Source: CBDCZY01 sp965224745 (lineage in GTDB: Bacteria > Pseudomonadota > Gammaproteobacteria > Methylococcales > Methylomonadaceae). From it: a stretch of DNA of 64,000 nucleotides. A program made the position numbers and the translations under genes. Location of the stretch: contig CBDCZY010000002.1 in the NCBI GenBank assembly GCA_965224745.1, positions 1-64,000 on the forward strand. Reading direction: 5' to 3'. Positions within the stretch are counted from its first letter, which is position 1; each line of letters starts with the position of its first letter. The notes under the pieces are model-generated. The model made no database searches. It was not told the origin of the DNA and saw nothing but the letters and a program-made list of their open reading frames with translations. Below, piece by piece: positions 18,617-27,594 of the stretch.

Positions 18617-19675
18617 CTAAGATGGGGTCGATGTTTTTTGATTCAAGGCTGAACCTAAAATTTTTGCAGTCACATCGACAAAAGGAATTACTTTTTCATA
18701 GGCCATACGGGTTGGGCCAATCACGCCAAGTACACCAACAACTTCATTATCAACCGAATAGGTAGAGGTTACCAGACTACAATGACCAAGCGGTTGATAG
18801 CCCGATTCGTCGCCGATAAAAATTTGAACACCTTCTGCTTTAAGACATTGATCTAGCAGGCTGATAATATCTCTTTTTTGGCTAAAGGCTTCGAATAACT
18901 GGCGCAAATTATCTTTATCGGATAATTCGGAAAAATCCATTAAATTGGTTTCGCCTGAGATAACATAGTCATCTTTTGATTTTGATTCACTCTGAAATGT
19001 TAATCGAGCCATTTCGATAGCGTCCTGCATTTCCTTATTCATTTTTTCTTTATCCAACAACAAATCAGCAAGAATTTTATCCCTCACTTGCAACAGGTTT
19101 TTGCCGGAAAACAATGAATTTAAGTAGTTGGATGCTTTTTGTAGTTCTGAAGCATTAAATTCCTTGGATACTTGAATAATTTTATTATGAACCTCTTGTT
19201 CATTGGTCACCAGAATCACCAGAATCCTAGTATTTGACAATGGAAGAAACTCGATATGTCTAAAAGAAGCTATTTCACGCTTGGGCAAGGTGACAACCCC
19301 TGCCATTCGGGTAACATCAGATAATATCTGCGATGCAACGCCAATCACTTCATGCGCATCTTCTAATTTGACCAGCCCTTCTTTCAGTCGAACGATTTCT
19401 TCACTTTTCAAGGGTCGAACTGTTAGTAAAGCATCAACAAACAAGCGGTAACCGGTGACTGTGGGAACTCGCCCGGCTGATGTATGAGGTGAACAAACCA
19501 GCCCCAGATCTTCAAGGTCTGCCATTACATTACGAATAGTGGCCGGACTAAGACTTAAATCGCGTGATAAAACTCGTGAACCTACTGGCTGACCATCTGA
19601 AATATACCTTTCAACTAAAACCTTTAACAGATGCATGGCTCTGTCATTTAATTCAGAATGCTTTGCTTTTTCCAC
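18617..19675 (-). CDS. hrcA: Heat-inducible transcription repressor HrcA
   Basis: 352 residues. The N-terminal winged helix has LVERYISDGQPVGSRVLSR and LSPATIRNVMADLEDLGLV; the GAF-like middle and C-terminal dimer regions follow, ending with GVLGVIGPTRMAYEKVIPFV. HrcA normally binds CIRCE operators before groE and dnaK genes. The start used is GTG. It is the first gene of hrcA-grpE-dnaK-dnaJ, yet no CIRCE inverted repeat was seen in this window. Its 3' end carries an RpoH-type promoter for grpE. Confidence 0.96.
   Translation of the reverse strand: MEKAKHSELNDRAMHLLKVLVERYISDGQPVGSRVLSRDLSLSPATIRNVMADLEDLGLVCSPHTSAGRVPTVTGYRLFVDALLTVRPLKSEEIVRLKEGLVKLEDAHEVIGVASQILSDVTRMAGVVTLPKREIASFRHIEFLPLSNTRILVILVTNEQEVHNKIIQVSKEFNASELQKASNYLNSLFSGKNLLQVRDKILADLLLDKEKMNKEMQDAIEMARLTFQSESKSKDDYVISGETNLMDFSELSDKDNLRQLFEAFSQKRDIISLLDQCLKAEGVQIFIGDESGYQPLGHCSLVTSTYSVDNEVVGVLGVIGPTRMAYEKVIPFVDVTAKILGSALNQKTSTPS
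18620..18647 (-). promoter_or_regulatory. RpoH (sigma-32) promoter for grpE-dnaK-dnaJ
   Basis: Minus strand: -35 CTTGAAT (18641-18647), a 13-base spacer, and -10 CCCCATCT (18620-18627). The known sigma-32 consensus is CTTGAAA, 11-15 bases, CCCCATNT. It lies in the last codons of hrcA, about 95 bases before the grpE start, and reads towards grpE. Confidence 0.85.
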
Positions 19676-20016
19676 CCGGTTGACTCATTCAGTTGTAATT
19701 AATCGTGAATGCTAGGAGCATTTACCACGAAATATAAAAATCTATATAGATTTAGTCTAAAAACAGCATTATTCTTTAGATTCCATGCTATCAGTTTGCT
19801 TTACCTTAAGCATAAAAAAACTCCAATACGCTCTAATGTTCTTGGAAATAAGGCATTATCGTTAAAAGAATAGCTTAAATTCTCTTTTTATTTTTGCCAA
19901 GTATAACCCAAACAAAAAGAGCAAATAAGTAGATTGATGAAATAAGCTTATGCTGGCATCATTTATTTATAACAAAATGGTAGTCCATTTAATCTAAATT
20001 TATTCGATCTAACTGC
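19676..20016. other. Intergenic region upstream of hrcA
   Basis: 341 bases between divergent genes. The one structure seen is an inverted repeat at 19704-19729 (CGTG AATGCT agg AGCATT tac CACG), 29 bases before hrcA. It does not match CIRCE (TTAGCACTC-N9-GAGTGCTAA); it could be an operator or a leader hairpin. The rest is AT-rich without recognisable genes. Confidence 0.5.
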
Positions 20017-20445
20017 ATGAATTTGGCTTTTCGTAAACACATTAGCAATACAGAAACAAAAGTTTCGTTATTATTGTGCTTGACATTTAACTCAGTATTA
20101 ACCGCACCTTTGTGCAACCTTATGTTTCATTGCGGATGTACCTGGCCCTGGGCTGGACTTTCGACTTACTGCAATATCCACAACCACCATGCGCTCTATC
20201 AATGCCCCTGGTGTTACTCGTTGGTAAATGGTGTTTTAGCTGTTGCATTGTCTCTGTTTACCGGTATTTGGGCTACAACATTTTTATCAGTGCAGAACAT
20301 TACTGGCCTCAATTCAAAAAACATTACCATTTTCTTTAAAACACTGTTTGGGGTTTTGGTTTTCAGTCTGTTCGCTTTGACCTCTGGCTGGATTTCGGCT
20401 TTGCTCCAACAATATCCCCATTTTCTAGTTTTTTCGCTTATTTGA
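20017..20445 (+). CDS. Hypothetical membrane protein with Cys/His-rich motif
   Basis: 142 residues, family not recognised. Three hydrophobic segments are visible (about residues 17-36, 68-92 and 103-128). Between the first two is a dense motif, FHCGCTWPWAGLSTYCNIHN followed by CPWC, with five cysteines and several histidines, suggesting bound metal or heme, or disulfides. The start is uncertain: no clear ribosome site precedes 20017. It stands alone between hrcA and a small secreted protein. The motif spacing looks like real selection, but no function can be assigned. Confidence 0.65.
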   Translation: MNLAFRKHISNTETKVSLLLCLTFNSVLTAPLCNLMFHCGCTWPWAGLSTYCNIHNHHALYQCPWCYSLVNGVLAVALSLFTGIWATTFLSVQNITGLNSKNITIFFKTLFGVLVFSLFALTSGWISALLQQYPHFLVFSLI

Positions 20446-20572
20446 GGATACATCTAAGATATCGTTTGTCCTAATTGCTACTCAGGTGGATAATCAGCCA
20501 CTAAAAACTAGAGGACTGTTAGCTAGAAGTAAGCTTGAGTCGATCAATATTAAATTATAATAAGGTAAATTC

Positions 20573-20971
20573 ATGAAGCAATTAAAATATATATTTGTTG
20601 TTTTTTTTCTTGTAGTCCCGGTTAGTTATGCGGAAAGGGGTCCGTTTTACATTTATTCCGAAGGATTTTGTAACATTAAAGAACTGTTTGTAACTAACGA
20701 TGATTTTTTGTATGCTCGAGAAATCGGCTGTCCCGGAGACTTTACTATCTATTCCGGAAACCTGGGCGACACACGTGTGACGTTGGGATATAGTTGGAAT
20801 AATGACCAACGGCTTGCCGTTTACGATCTTTTTAATGGCATAGAAACCATCTACTCAACAGACGGTAGCGCTTTTTTCTTTGTAGGGGAAAATCTTTTTT
20901 CAATTGACACAAGACCACCTGTTTTCAGCAGAAAACGACAAAGTCTCCCTTCAGTTAACGACCCGAGATAA
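20573..20971 (+). CDS. Hypothetical secreted protein
   Basis: 132 residues with a clear signal peptide (MKQLKYIFVVFFLVVPVSYA, cleavage after about residue 20). The mature part has two cysteines (CNIKEL and EIGCPGD) that could form one disulfide, and is rich in aromatic and beta-strand residues. AAGG precedes the ATG by 8 bases. It lies 40 bases upstream of the preferred nadK start, on the same strand. Family not recognised. Confidence 0.7.
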   Translation: MKQLKYIFVVFFLVVPVSYAERGPFYIYSEGFCNIKELFVTNDDFLYAREIGCPGDFTIYSGNLGDTRVTLGYSWNNDQRLAVYDLFNGIETIYSTDGSAFFFVGENLFSIDTRPPVFSRKRQSLPSVNDPR

Positions 20972-21011
20972 TACTCACCTCCTTCATAGATCATTTTCTA
21001 AATTATTACTG

Positions 21012-21905
21012 ATGACTGTACCCTTCAGTAAAATCGGGATTATTGGGAAACCTAGTGCAACCCATATACAGAATACCCTGACAACTATTTATCAGTTTTT
21101 GCAACACCAAGGCTATGAGGTAATACTTGACCCACATAGTGCCACCTTGCTGAACGTTCCAACCGAAAAGCATCGAAACTTAAAGGACTTAAGTCAAACT
21201 AGCGATTTAGTCATCGCGGTTGGTGGAGATGGTACTTTTCTCTCAGCTGCCAGGGCAGTAGCCGAATTTAATGTCCCGCTAGTGGGTGTAAATTTGGGTC
21301 GGTTAGGTTTTCTGGTTGAGATTTCGCCAACACAAGTTATAGAAAACCTCAGACAAATTTTAGACGGCCATTACATTACGGAACAACGGTCAATTTTACG
21401 AGCTAAAATCATCCGCGAACAAAATGTCATCAGGGAAGAAACAGCATTCAATGAAGTGGTCGTGCATCGTTGGATCACCTCCAGCATGATAGAGCTTATC
21501 ACCTATGTAAACGGTCAATATCTCAATTCCCAACGATCAGACGGCCTTGTGGTATCAACCCCTACAGGCTCAACTGCGTATGCTTTGTCAGGCGGCGGCC
21601 CGATCCTCCACCCAACCATTGCCGCTTTGGTTTTAGTTCCGTTAAACCCTCATACTCTCAGCAACAGGCCCATTGTTGTGGATGATCGCTGTGAAATTAA
21701 GATCAAATTTTGCCAAGAAAAACCAATCAATGCGCTGGTCACTTGCGATAACGTGGAAATACCAGATGTGACAATGGACGATACCATCGTAATAACCAAA
21801 GATCCCAGCCCGATAACGATATTGCACCTAGAAGATTACGATTATTTTCATGTATTGCGGGAAAAAATGGACTGGAGCGTTGGTTACACCAACTCTAATT
21901 GTTGA
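21012..21905 (+). CDS. nadK: NAD kinase
   Basis: 297 residues from the ATG at 21012 (MTVPFSKIGIIGKPS). The frame is open upstream to 20904, but those residues are not family-like and overlap the preceding gene. Key motifs: VVAVGGDGTFLSAAR-type GGDG loop, GVNLGRLGFL, FNEVVVHR, and the substrate region RSDGLVVSTPTGSTAYALS. It phosphorylates NAD to NADP. Residence near hrcA/grpE is common in Beta- and Gammaproteobacteria. Confidence 0.96.
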   Translation: MTVPFSKIGIIGKPSATHIQNTLTTIYQFLQHQGYEVILDPHSATLLNVPTEKHRNLKDLSQTSDLVIAVGGDGTFLSAARAVAEFNVPLVGVNLGRLGFLVEISPTQVIENLRQILDGHYITEQRSILRAKIIREQNVIREETAFNEVVVHRWITSSMIELITYVNGQYLNSQRSDGLVVSTPTGSTAYALSGGGPILHPTIAALVLVPLNPHTLSNRPIVVDDRCEIKIKFCQEKPINALVTCDNVEIPDVTMDDTIVITKDPSPITILHLEDYDYFHVLREKMDWSVGYTNSNC

Positions 21906-22036
21906 CTTTTCGAAAATAGCTCAGTTAGAAAAACATAGTTATACTTCGGGAAATAGCTTCTTCTGTACTGAATATGGGTAGTTCCAAGTAAATGTCTTGA
22001 TAAACCTTACTTTAGCAGACTAAATGATGACAACGA

Positions 22037-23332
22037 CTAATCCAGGTGCGCGACCAGTAGATACTTCACTTTATCTAACTGGCTTAAGAAAATACCGGTA
22101 TTGTTCTTAAATTCAGCCAATCTAGAACGTTCGATAGGCGGCGCTTTAGGAATCTTTACAGTTAATGGGTCCCGGTGAACTCTGTTAACACGAAATTCAT
22201 AATGTAAATGATAGCCAGAAGCCAACCCCGACTTTCCTACAAAACCAATTACTTGTCCTTGTCTAACGGTTTCTTTTCGCTTAATCTTTTTATCAAAATC
22301 CAATAAATGCGCGTACACCGTACTGTGTTTATTTTGATGCTGGATAATAATGACATTTCCATAACCACGCTTGGTGCCTACAAACTTAATTTTGCCGTCC
22401 CCGGTGGTTCGCACAGGGGTCCCTTTAGGTGCTGCATAATCAACACCTTTGTGGGCTCGAATTCGGTTAAGAACGGGATGCCTTCTACGCAGATTAAAAC
22501 GCGAGCTGATACGAGTGTAATCAAGTGGGGCGCGTAAAAAAGCTTTACGCAAATTATTACCTTCTGGATCATAATAATTAACCCACCCCTGACTGTCCAC
22601 ATAACGGATAGCACGAAACACTTGCCCTTGAGTGACAAACTCGGCCGCTAATATGCTGCCGGTATCATACTCTTCTCCATCAAGATACAGTTTTTCGTAA
22701 ATCAAAGTAAATTGGTCGTCAGAATGGATGTTTTGAGCAAAATCGATATCCCAGGCGAATATTTTGGCCAACTGAACGATTAGTTTTTCAGACAACCCTG
22801 CCTTTTTCCCGTCCAGAAACAACGAGGAATTAATCGTGCCGTGGGTATAAGCAATCAAACGTTCAGGATTTTTTTCTAATTTAATGCTTTTATAGCCAGA
22901 ATCGGTTCGATAGAACTTTAAGACTTCGACTTTACTCGGGGTGTAAACTAACTCCTCTAAGGTTTCATTGGCTGAAAAACGTAAATTGATCAACTGACCT
23001 GGAAGAATTGAGTTTAGTCTTCCCACATCTTTGGATGAAAATATTCCCTGAAGTGCGTCCTTTTTAGCACCATATTTGGCCAGTATTCCGGAAATTGTTT
23101 CACCAGCCTGAATCTCGTGTACAAACCAAGCATCACTTTTTTTCTTTGAATTCAAGCCCAAACCATTTTCTGCGGACTGCTTGGGTATAGCTAATGGTAA
23201 ATTAAAACGCTGTGGCTCGTAAAAGGGTTCAGTATCATTTATCGGAGAAATTAAAGCATAACTTGCACTCGCAGTAATCGTTGCGATAACCCCCAATAAA
23301 AGTGAACGCGAAAAGCGTTTTTCCAAAATCAT
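22037..23332 (-). CDS. Murein DD-endopeptidase, M23 family (MepM-like)
   Basis: 431 residues. An N-terminal membrane anchor or signal (about 9-27) is followed by a LysM-like/OapA-type region (HEIQAGETISGILAKYGA) and a second domain (about 190-280). The C-terminal LytM domain has zinc ligands in HKGVDYAAP, the catalytic histidine in VYAHL, and HLHYEFR. It should cleave peptidoglycan cross-links in the periplasm during growth. It is a single gene, convergent with nadK. Confidence 0.93.
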   Translation of the reverse strand: MILEKRFSRSLLLGVIATITASASYALISPINDTEPFYEPQRFNLPLAIPKQSAENGLGLNSKKKSDAWFVHEIQAGETISGILAKYGAKKDALQGIFSSKDVGRLNSILPGQLINLRFSANETLEELVYTPSKVEVLKFYRTDSGYKSIKLEKNPERLIAYTHGTINSSLFLDGKKAGLSEKLIVQLAKIFAWDIDFAQNIHSDDQFTLIYEKLYLDGEEYDTGSILAAEFVTQGQVFRAIRYVDSQGWVNYYDPEGNNLRKAFLRAPLDYTRISSRFNLRRRHPVLNRIRAHKGVDYAAPKGTPVRTTGDGKIKFVGTKRGYGNVIIIQHQNKHSTVYAHLLDFDKKIKRKETVRQGQVIGFVGKSGLASGYHLHYEFRVNRVHRDPLTVKIPKAPPIERSRLAEFKNNTGIFLSQLDKVKYLLVAHLD

Positions 23333-23460
23333 ACCCCTGTTTCAGTGCCTTATCAGTGAGAAGAGAACTTTTCAAATTAATCATAAGTTTAGGATAATTA
23401 CCACACCTCACCAAACCAACAATGTGAAGTGGTACGTAAAATTGAAAATTAGTTGAGGAT

Positions 23461-24240
23461 ATTGTTTTGGCATTGCTAATTTAGTATAGTTAACGTTCCA
23501 TTTCTTTTATGCATTAAGAGTAATATAGACAGCTCAAGCATTCGAACACTTTTTGTGTAACATTTTGTCTTTCTTCTCATTCGCGCAAGAAAATGTCTAA
23601 AGATACTATTGTAGCCTTCAACTGTGTATGTTTCAGCTTTGGATTGAACGTGTTTTTCGCTAGGAATAAAATGTTCATAGGGCTGCCAATAATCGGTTGC
23701 TATTGTTCCATTTAATTGATCTTCAATTCCTTCCCAGAGTTTTTGTCCTGTCTGTACGCTTCGGTCGCCAACAATGAAATTGATGAATTTTTTCCCATAT
23801 CTATCAACAGCAATCCATATCCATTTATAGCTTTTTTTTGACCCACATAGGTATGCATTTCATCCATCTCAGCATAAATCACTTGTTCAGGACTTTTCAA
23901 TTCGGCAACTTGCTCACCAAAGGATCTAATCCAATTTAGTACCGTGACATTGCTTACGTTCAAAACCCGACCAATTGAACGAAACCCTAATCCTTCAAGA
24001 TATAATTGAAGAGCCATCTTTCTTAAATAGAATGGTTTGGCTCCCGAGCCACTAGCAACAGTATATCGAAAATTACATTCTTTACATTTGTAACGCTGCT
24101 TTTGTTTTACGATACCATCTTTGATGTTTTTATTAGATTTGCATTTAGGGCATTCCATTAAATTTCTCGCTCTCTTTAGAAAGATATCAAAAATTTAATT
24201 CTAACATAAAACTATACTAAATTAGCAATGCCATTGTTTT
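23461..24240 (-). mobile_element. Intact IS1-family element with 8-bp target duplication
   Basis: The element spans 23469-24232 (764 bp). Terminal inverted repeats of 23 bases (GGCATTGCTAATTTAGTATAGTT and its exact complement) bound it, and ATTGTTTT is duplicated on both sides (23461-23468 and 24233-24240). Size, 8-bp duplication and gene structure fit IS1. The perfect ends imply recent insertion, into a non-coding gap between the endopeptidase gene and glgX. Confidence 0.95.
23476..24158 (-). CDS. IS1 transposase (InsA-B', by -1 frameshift)
   Basis: The first frame runs from ATG 24158: zinc ribbon CPKCKSNKNIKDG / CKECNFRYT, a helix-turn-helix (GFRSIGRVLNVSNVTVLNWI), then YAEMDEMHTYVG. At 23832-23839 there is a run of eight A; a -1 slip there (after QKK) continues as SYKWIWIAVDRYGKKFIN, TDYWQPYEHFIP and VEGYNSIFRHFLARMRRKT, ending at a TAG inside the terminal repeat. 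The fusion is about 227 residues, near the 232 of IS1 InsAB'. Without slippage a short InsA-like product of 148 residues ends at about 23712. Confidence 0.9.
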
Positions 24241-24620
24241 TAGGGTGCGTCCATTACGTATCGTTAAAAAAACTCTGCCACCAAATTGTACTCAGGATCA
24301 AAGAGTAACTTTTTCCTGTTATTCCTTAAAAAATTTGATCTATAGTTAAAGTTAGGCCAGCCAGGAGTAATAATAGTGATTGACGTAAACAGTGAATCTG
24401 CTATCTTGGATCGCCAAAGACTATTATATTTGATGCAATGTTACCGGCTTTCCATGAACCATATTTCGGTTAGGAACCGATATTCGGCGCTCTCAGCAAG
24501 ACTGGATGCGTAAGTCGTATGCTAATAAAGGATTATTTTCTAACTATGATAATGATCTGAAAATAAAATAATTAAGTTAATCTTAAACAATCAAACTCAA
24601 TATTCTTTGATTATGAAGAT
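24241..24620. other. Intergenic region before glgX
   Basis: 380 bases between the IS1 element and glgX. A small hairpin CGGTT-agg-AACCG occurs near 24470-24482. No gene, terminator with T-run or clear promoter was recognised. Confidence 0.4.
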
Positions 24621-26714
24621 ATGCTGAAAAAAACTTATAACTTAAAATCTGGGAACCCTTACCCCTCTGGCGCTCACTTAAATTCAGATGGGGTTAATTT
24701 CTCAATTTTTAGCCGCTATGCGACTAAAGTCGAGTTGCTATTGTTTGCATCTACAGATAGCAGTAATCCATTTCAAATCATTGAATTAAAGAAAGAGCAA
24801 AATCGAACCTTCTTTTCCTGGCATGTGATGGTTTTAAATTTACCGGCGGGCACCTGGTATGGCTGGCGAATGGATGGGTCCGATCAAACCCATGACCTTG
24901 GTTTAACATTTGACACGGAAAAATTGTTACTTGATCCTTGGGCGCGCGCAGTAAGCCATTTCCGATGGAATCGCAAAGCTGCCTGCTTGCCAGGAGACAA
25001 TAGCGCAACAGCGATGCGAAGTGTTGTCGTTGACAATGATTATGACTGGGGAGACGATATTCCACTGGTCATCCGGAGTGACAGATCAATCATCTATGAG
25101 CTTCACGTTGGTGGCTTTACCAAGCATTCGTCATCACAGGTTAAACATCCCGGCACCTTTAAAGGACTCATCGAAAAAATCCCTTACTTGCAAGAACTTG
25201 GCATTACTCACGTCGAGTTGTTACCTATTATGGCTTTTGACCAACAAGATGTCCCTCCGGGAACCGCTGAGCTTGGATTAAATAACTATTGGGGATACAG
25301 CACACATAGTTTTTTTAGCCCCCATCCTGGTTTTTGTGTAACACCTGAACAAGGTACACATATTAAAGAATTCCGCGATTTGGTGAAAGCTCTCCATAAA
25401 GCAGGCATCGGCGTCATCCTGGATGTAGTCTTTAATCATACTGCGGAAGCGGGTGTTAATGGTCCAATGATCAATTTTCGAGGTATAGCCGGCAATATTT
25501 TTTATCATTTGGATGAAAATGACAAAAGTGTCTATCGAGACTACACCGGCTGTGGCAATACCGTTAATGCCAACCATCCTCTAGTCACCGGATTTATTGT
25601 CAGTTGTTTGGAATACTGGGTTAGAGAAATGCACGTCGATGGGTTTCGCTTTGACTTGGCAAGCGCTCTGGCTCGCGGGGAAAACGGTGAAGTATTGCAT
25701 GATCCTCCAGTATTATGGGGTATCGAATTATCTGAACAATTAGCAAAAACCAAGTTGATTGCAGAGGCTTGGGATGCAGTTGGACTATATCAGGTCGGTA
25801 GCTTTCCAGGCTACCGCTGGGCTGAATGGAATGGCCGCTATCGTGATATCGTGCGACGCTTTGTGAGAGGTGATCGTGGCATTATCAGGGAACTGGCTAC
25901 CCGTGTCTGTGGTAGCAGCGACCTCTATGAGAATCAAGGTCGTTTACCGATAAGCGGTATCAATTTCGTCACCTGCCACGATGGCTTTACCCTCCATGAT
26001 TTGTTTAGCTACAACGAAAAACATAATGACGCTAATGGAGAAAATAATCAGGATGGCTGCAACAATAGTTTGAGTTACAACTGTGGAACTGAAGGAACCA
26101 CAGATAACCCTGAAATATTAGCCTTGCGACGAAAAAGCGTTAAAAACGTTTATGCCATATTACTGCTGAGTCAAGGCATTCCCATGTTACTAGCCGGAGA
26201 TGAGTTTTTAAACACCCAACACGGTAACAATAATGGCTACTGCCAGGATAATGATATCACTTGGCTGGATTGGAATATGGCGGATAAAAACGCAGATATC
26301 CTCAGATTCACCAAAGAAATGATCGCTCTAAGAAAGAGACACCCGTCACTGATGCGTCGACATTTTTTGACTGGCAATCTTATGGAGAAAAAAAACATGG
26401 CAGATATTTCCTGGCATGGCAACAGCCTTGGCAAGACGCCATTGTGGGACGATAAAGATGCTCAAAGCGTTGCTTTTACTCTAGCAGGAATAAAAACAGA
26501 AGAACCTGACTTACATGTCGTTATGAACATGTCAGATAGTTATTTAATTTCTGAACTTCCTAAAATAAAAGGAAGAGAATGGCGGCTTGCAATGGATACA
26601 GCACTTCCTTCGCCTGATGATATTGTTCCGCCAAACCAACAAAAAATTACTGAGTTACAGCAATATCGAGTAGAAGCCAGAACAGTTGTTGTACTTGAAA
26701 ATTTCCCAGCTTAA
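24621..26714 (+). CDS. glgX: Glycogen debranching enzyme GlgX
   Basis: 697 residues of the GH13 isoamylase type. An N-terminal CBM48-like domain (about 10-100, GNPYPSGAHLNSDGVNFSIF) precedes the barrel, with DVVFNHTAE, the nucleophile in DGFRFDLAS, the acid/base glutamate in LIAEAWDA, and the transition-state aspartate in TCHDGFTLHD. It hydrolyses alpha-1,6 branches of glycogen. No other glycogen gene is in the window. The ribosome site is weak (GAAG close to the ATG). Confidence 0.95.
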   Translation: MLKKTYNLKSGNPYPSGAHLNSDGVNFSIFSRYATKVELLLFASTDSSNPFQIIELKKEQNRTFFSWHVMVLNLPAGTWYGWRMDGSDQTHDLGLTFDTEKLLLDPWARAVSHFRWNRKAACLPGDNSATAMRSVVVDNDYDWGDDIPLVIRSDRSIIYELHVGGFTKHSSSQVKHPGTFKGLIEKIPYLQELGITHVELLPIMAFDQQDVPPGTAELGLNNYWGYSTHSFFSPHPGFCVTPEQGTHIKEFRDLVKALHKAGIGVILDVVFNHTAEAGVNGPMINFRGIAGNIFYHLDENDKSVYRDYTGCGNTVNANHPLVTGFIVSCLEYWVREMHVDGFRFDLASALARGENGEVLHDPPVLWGIELSEQLAKTKLIAEAWDAVGLYQVGSFPGYRWAEWNGRYRDIVRRFVRGDRGIIRELATRVCGSSDLYENQGRLPISGINFVTCHDGFTLHDLFSYNEKHNDANGENNQDGCNNSLSYNCGTEGTTDNPEILALRRKSVKNVYAILLLSQGIPMLLAGDEFLNTQHGNNNGYCQDNDITWLDWNMADKNADILRFTKEMIALRKRHPSLMRRHFLTGNLMEKKNMADISWHGNSLGKTPLWDDKDAQSVAFTLAGIKTEEPDLHVVMNMSDSYLISELPKIKGREWRLAMDTALPSPDDIVPPNQQKITELQQYRVEARTVVVLENFPA

Positions 26715-26777
26715 TGATCAGATAGCCTGGGTAGACATCCCCAACCTATATAAATTTGCAACCTTGGCTCAGCTGGC

Positions 26778-27578
26778 TTATGAAAAAAACAGATTTTGCA
26801 TTTTTTCACCAGGACTAGGTGCACGCATGAAAGCTTCTCCGATCAAAAAACAATAGACTTCATTATTCAGCATTAATTGCACATCCTCCTGGGTATGAAT
26901 ACCGCTTTCTGTAACCACTAAACGACCTTCAGGTATTTGCTTAAGCAAATCAAGTGTTGTTGTGAGCTGCGTTTCAAAATTACGAAGGTTTCGATTATTA
27001 ATGCCGACCAAAGGCGAATCAAGCTTGAGTGCACGTTCCAATTCCTTTTCGTCGTGCACCTCAACTAAAATATCCATTTCTAGTTCAGCAGCCTGTGTCA
27101 AAAGTTGCTCCATTTGATTATCTTCCAAAGCTGCAACAATCAGTAACACGCAATCGGCTCCTAAAGCACGTGACTCATATATTTGGTAGGAATCAACCAT
27201 AAAATCCTTCCGAATAACAGGCAGTGGAGAGGCCCGCTGTACCATTTGTAAATATGCTTCAGATCCTTGAAAATAGTGTTTGTCAGTTAAAACAGACAAA
27301 CAGGTTGCGCCATGCATAGCATAGTCGCTGGCAATTTCTATTGGCTTAAAGTCTTCACGAATAACACCTTGGCTGGGAGACGCCTTTTTTATTTCGGCAA
27401 TAATTGCAGGCTTTTTTTGAGCAGCCTTATCTTTTAACGCCCGATAAAAACCCCTGGGCTCAGGTGCTTCCTTTATCATTTCTTGCAACTCTGATAAAGA
27501 TGTTCTTTCCTTTCGCTTCTCTACTTCCTCTGTCTTGGTATGCAAGATTTTTTTCAAAATATCAGGCGTATCACTCAT
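26778..27578 (-). CDS. trpC: Indole-3-glycerol phosphate synthase
   Basis: 266 residues, monofunctional (no TrpF fused). TIM-barrel motifs EIKKASPSQGVIRED, VIRKDFMVDSYQI, LVGINNRNLRNFE and VVTESGIHTQEDV carry the catalytic lysines, glutamates and asparagine. It converts CdRP to indole-3-glycerol phosphate in tryptophan synthesis. It is the last gene of trpE-trpG-trpD-trpC; trpF, trpB and trpA are not in the window. Confidence 0.97.
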   Translation of the reverse strand: MSDTPDILKKILHTKTEEVEKRKERTSLSELQEMIKEAPEPRGFYRALKDKAAQKKPAIIAEIKKASPSQGVIREDFKPIEIASDYAMHGATCLSVLTDKHYFQGSEAYLQMVQRASPLPVIRKDFMVDSYQIYESRALGADCVLLIVAALEDNQMEQLLTQAAELEMDILVEVHDEKELERALKLDSPLVGINNRNLRNFETQLTTTLDLLKQIPEGRLVVTESGIHTQEDVQLMLNNEVYCFLIGEAFMRAPSPGEKMQNLFFS

Positions 27579-27594
27579 CGGGTTACTTCTGTTG

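Noticed and set aside
19704..19729. Inverted repeat before hrcA as CIRCE element
   Set aside because: Spacing and bases differ from TTAGCACTC-N9-GAGTGCTAA; only a generic inverted repeat can be claimed.
20904..21011. N-terminal extension of nadK
   Set aside because: Overlaps the preceding gene and does not match NAD kinase N-termini; ATG 21012 fits.
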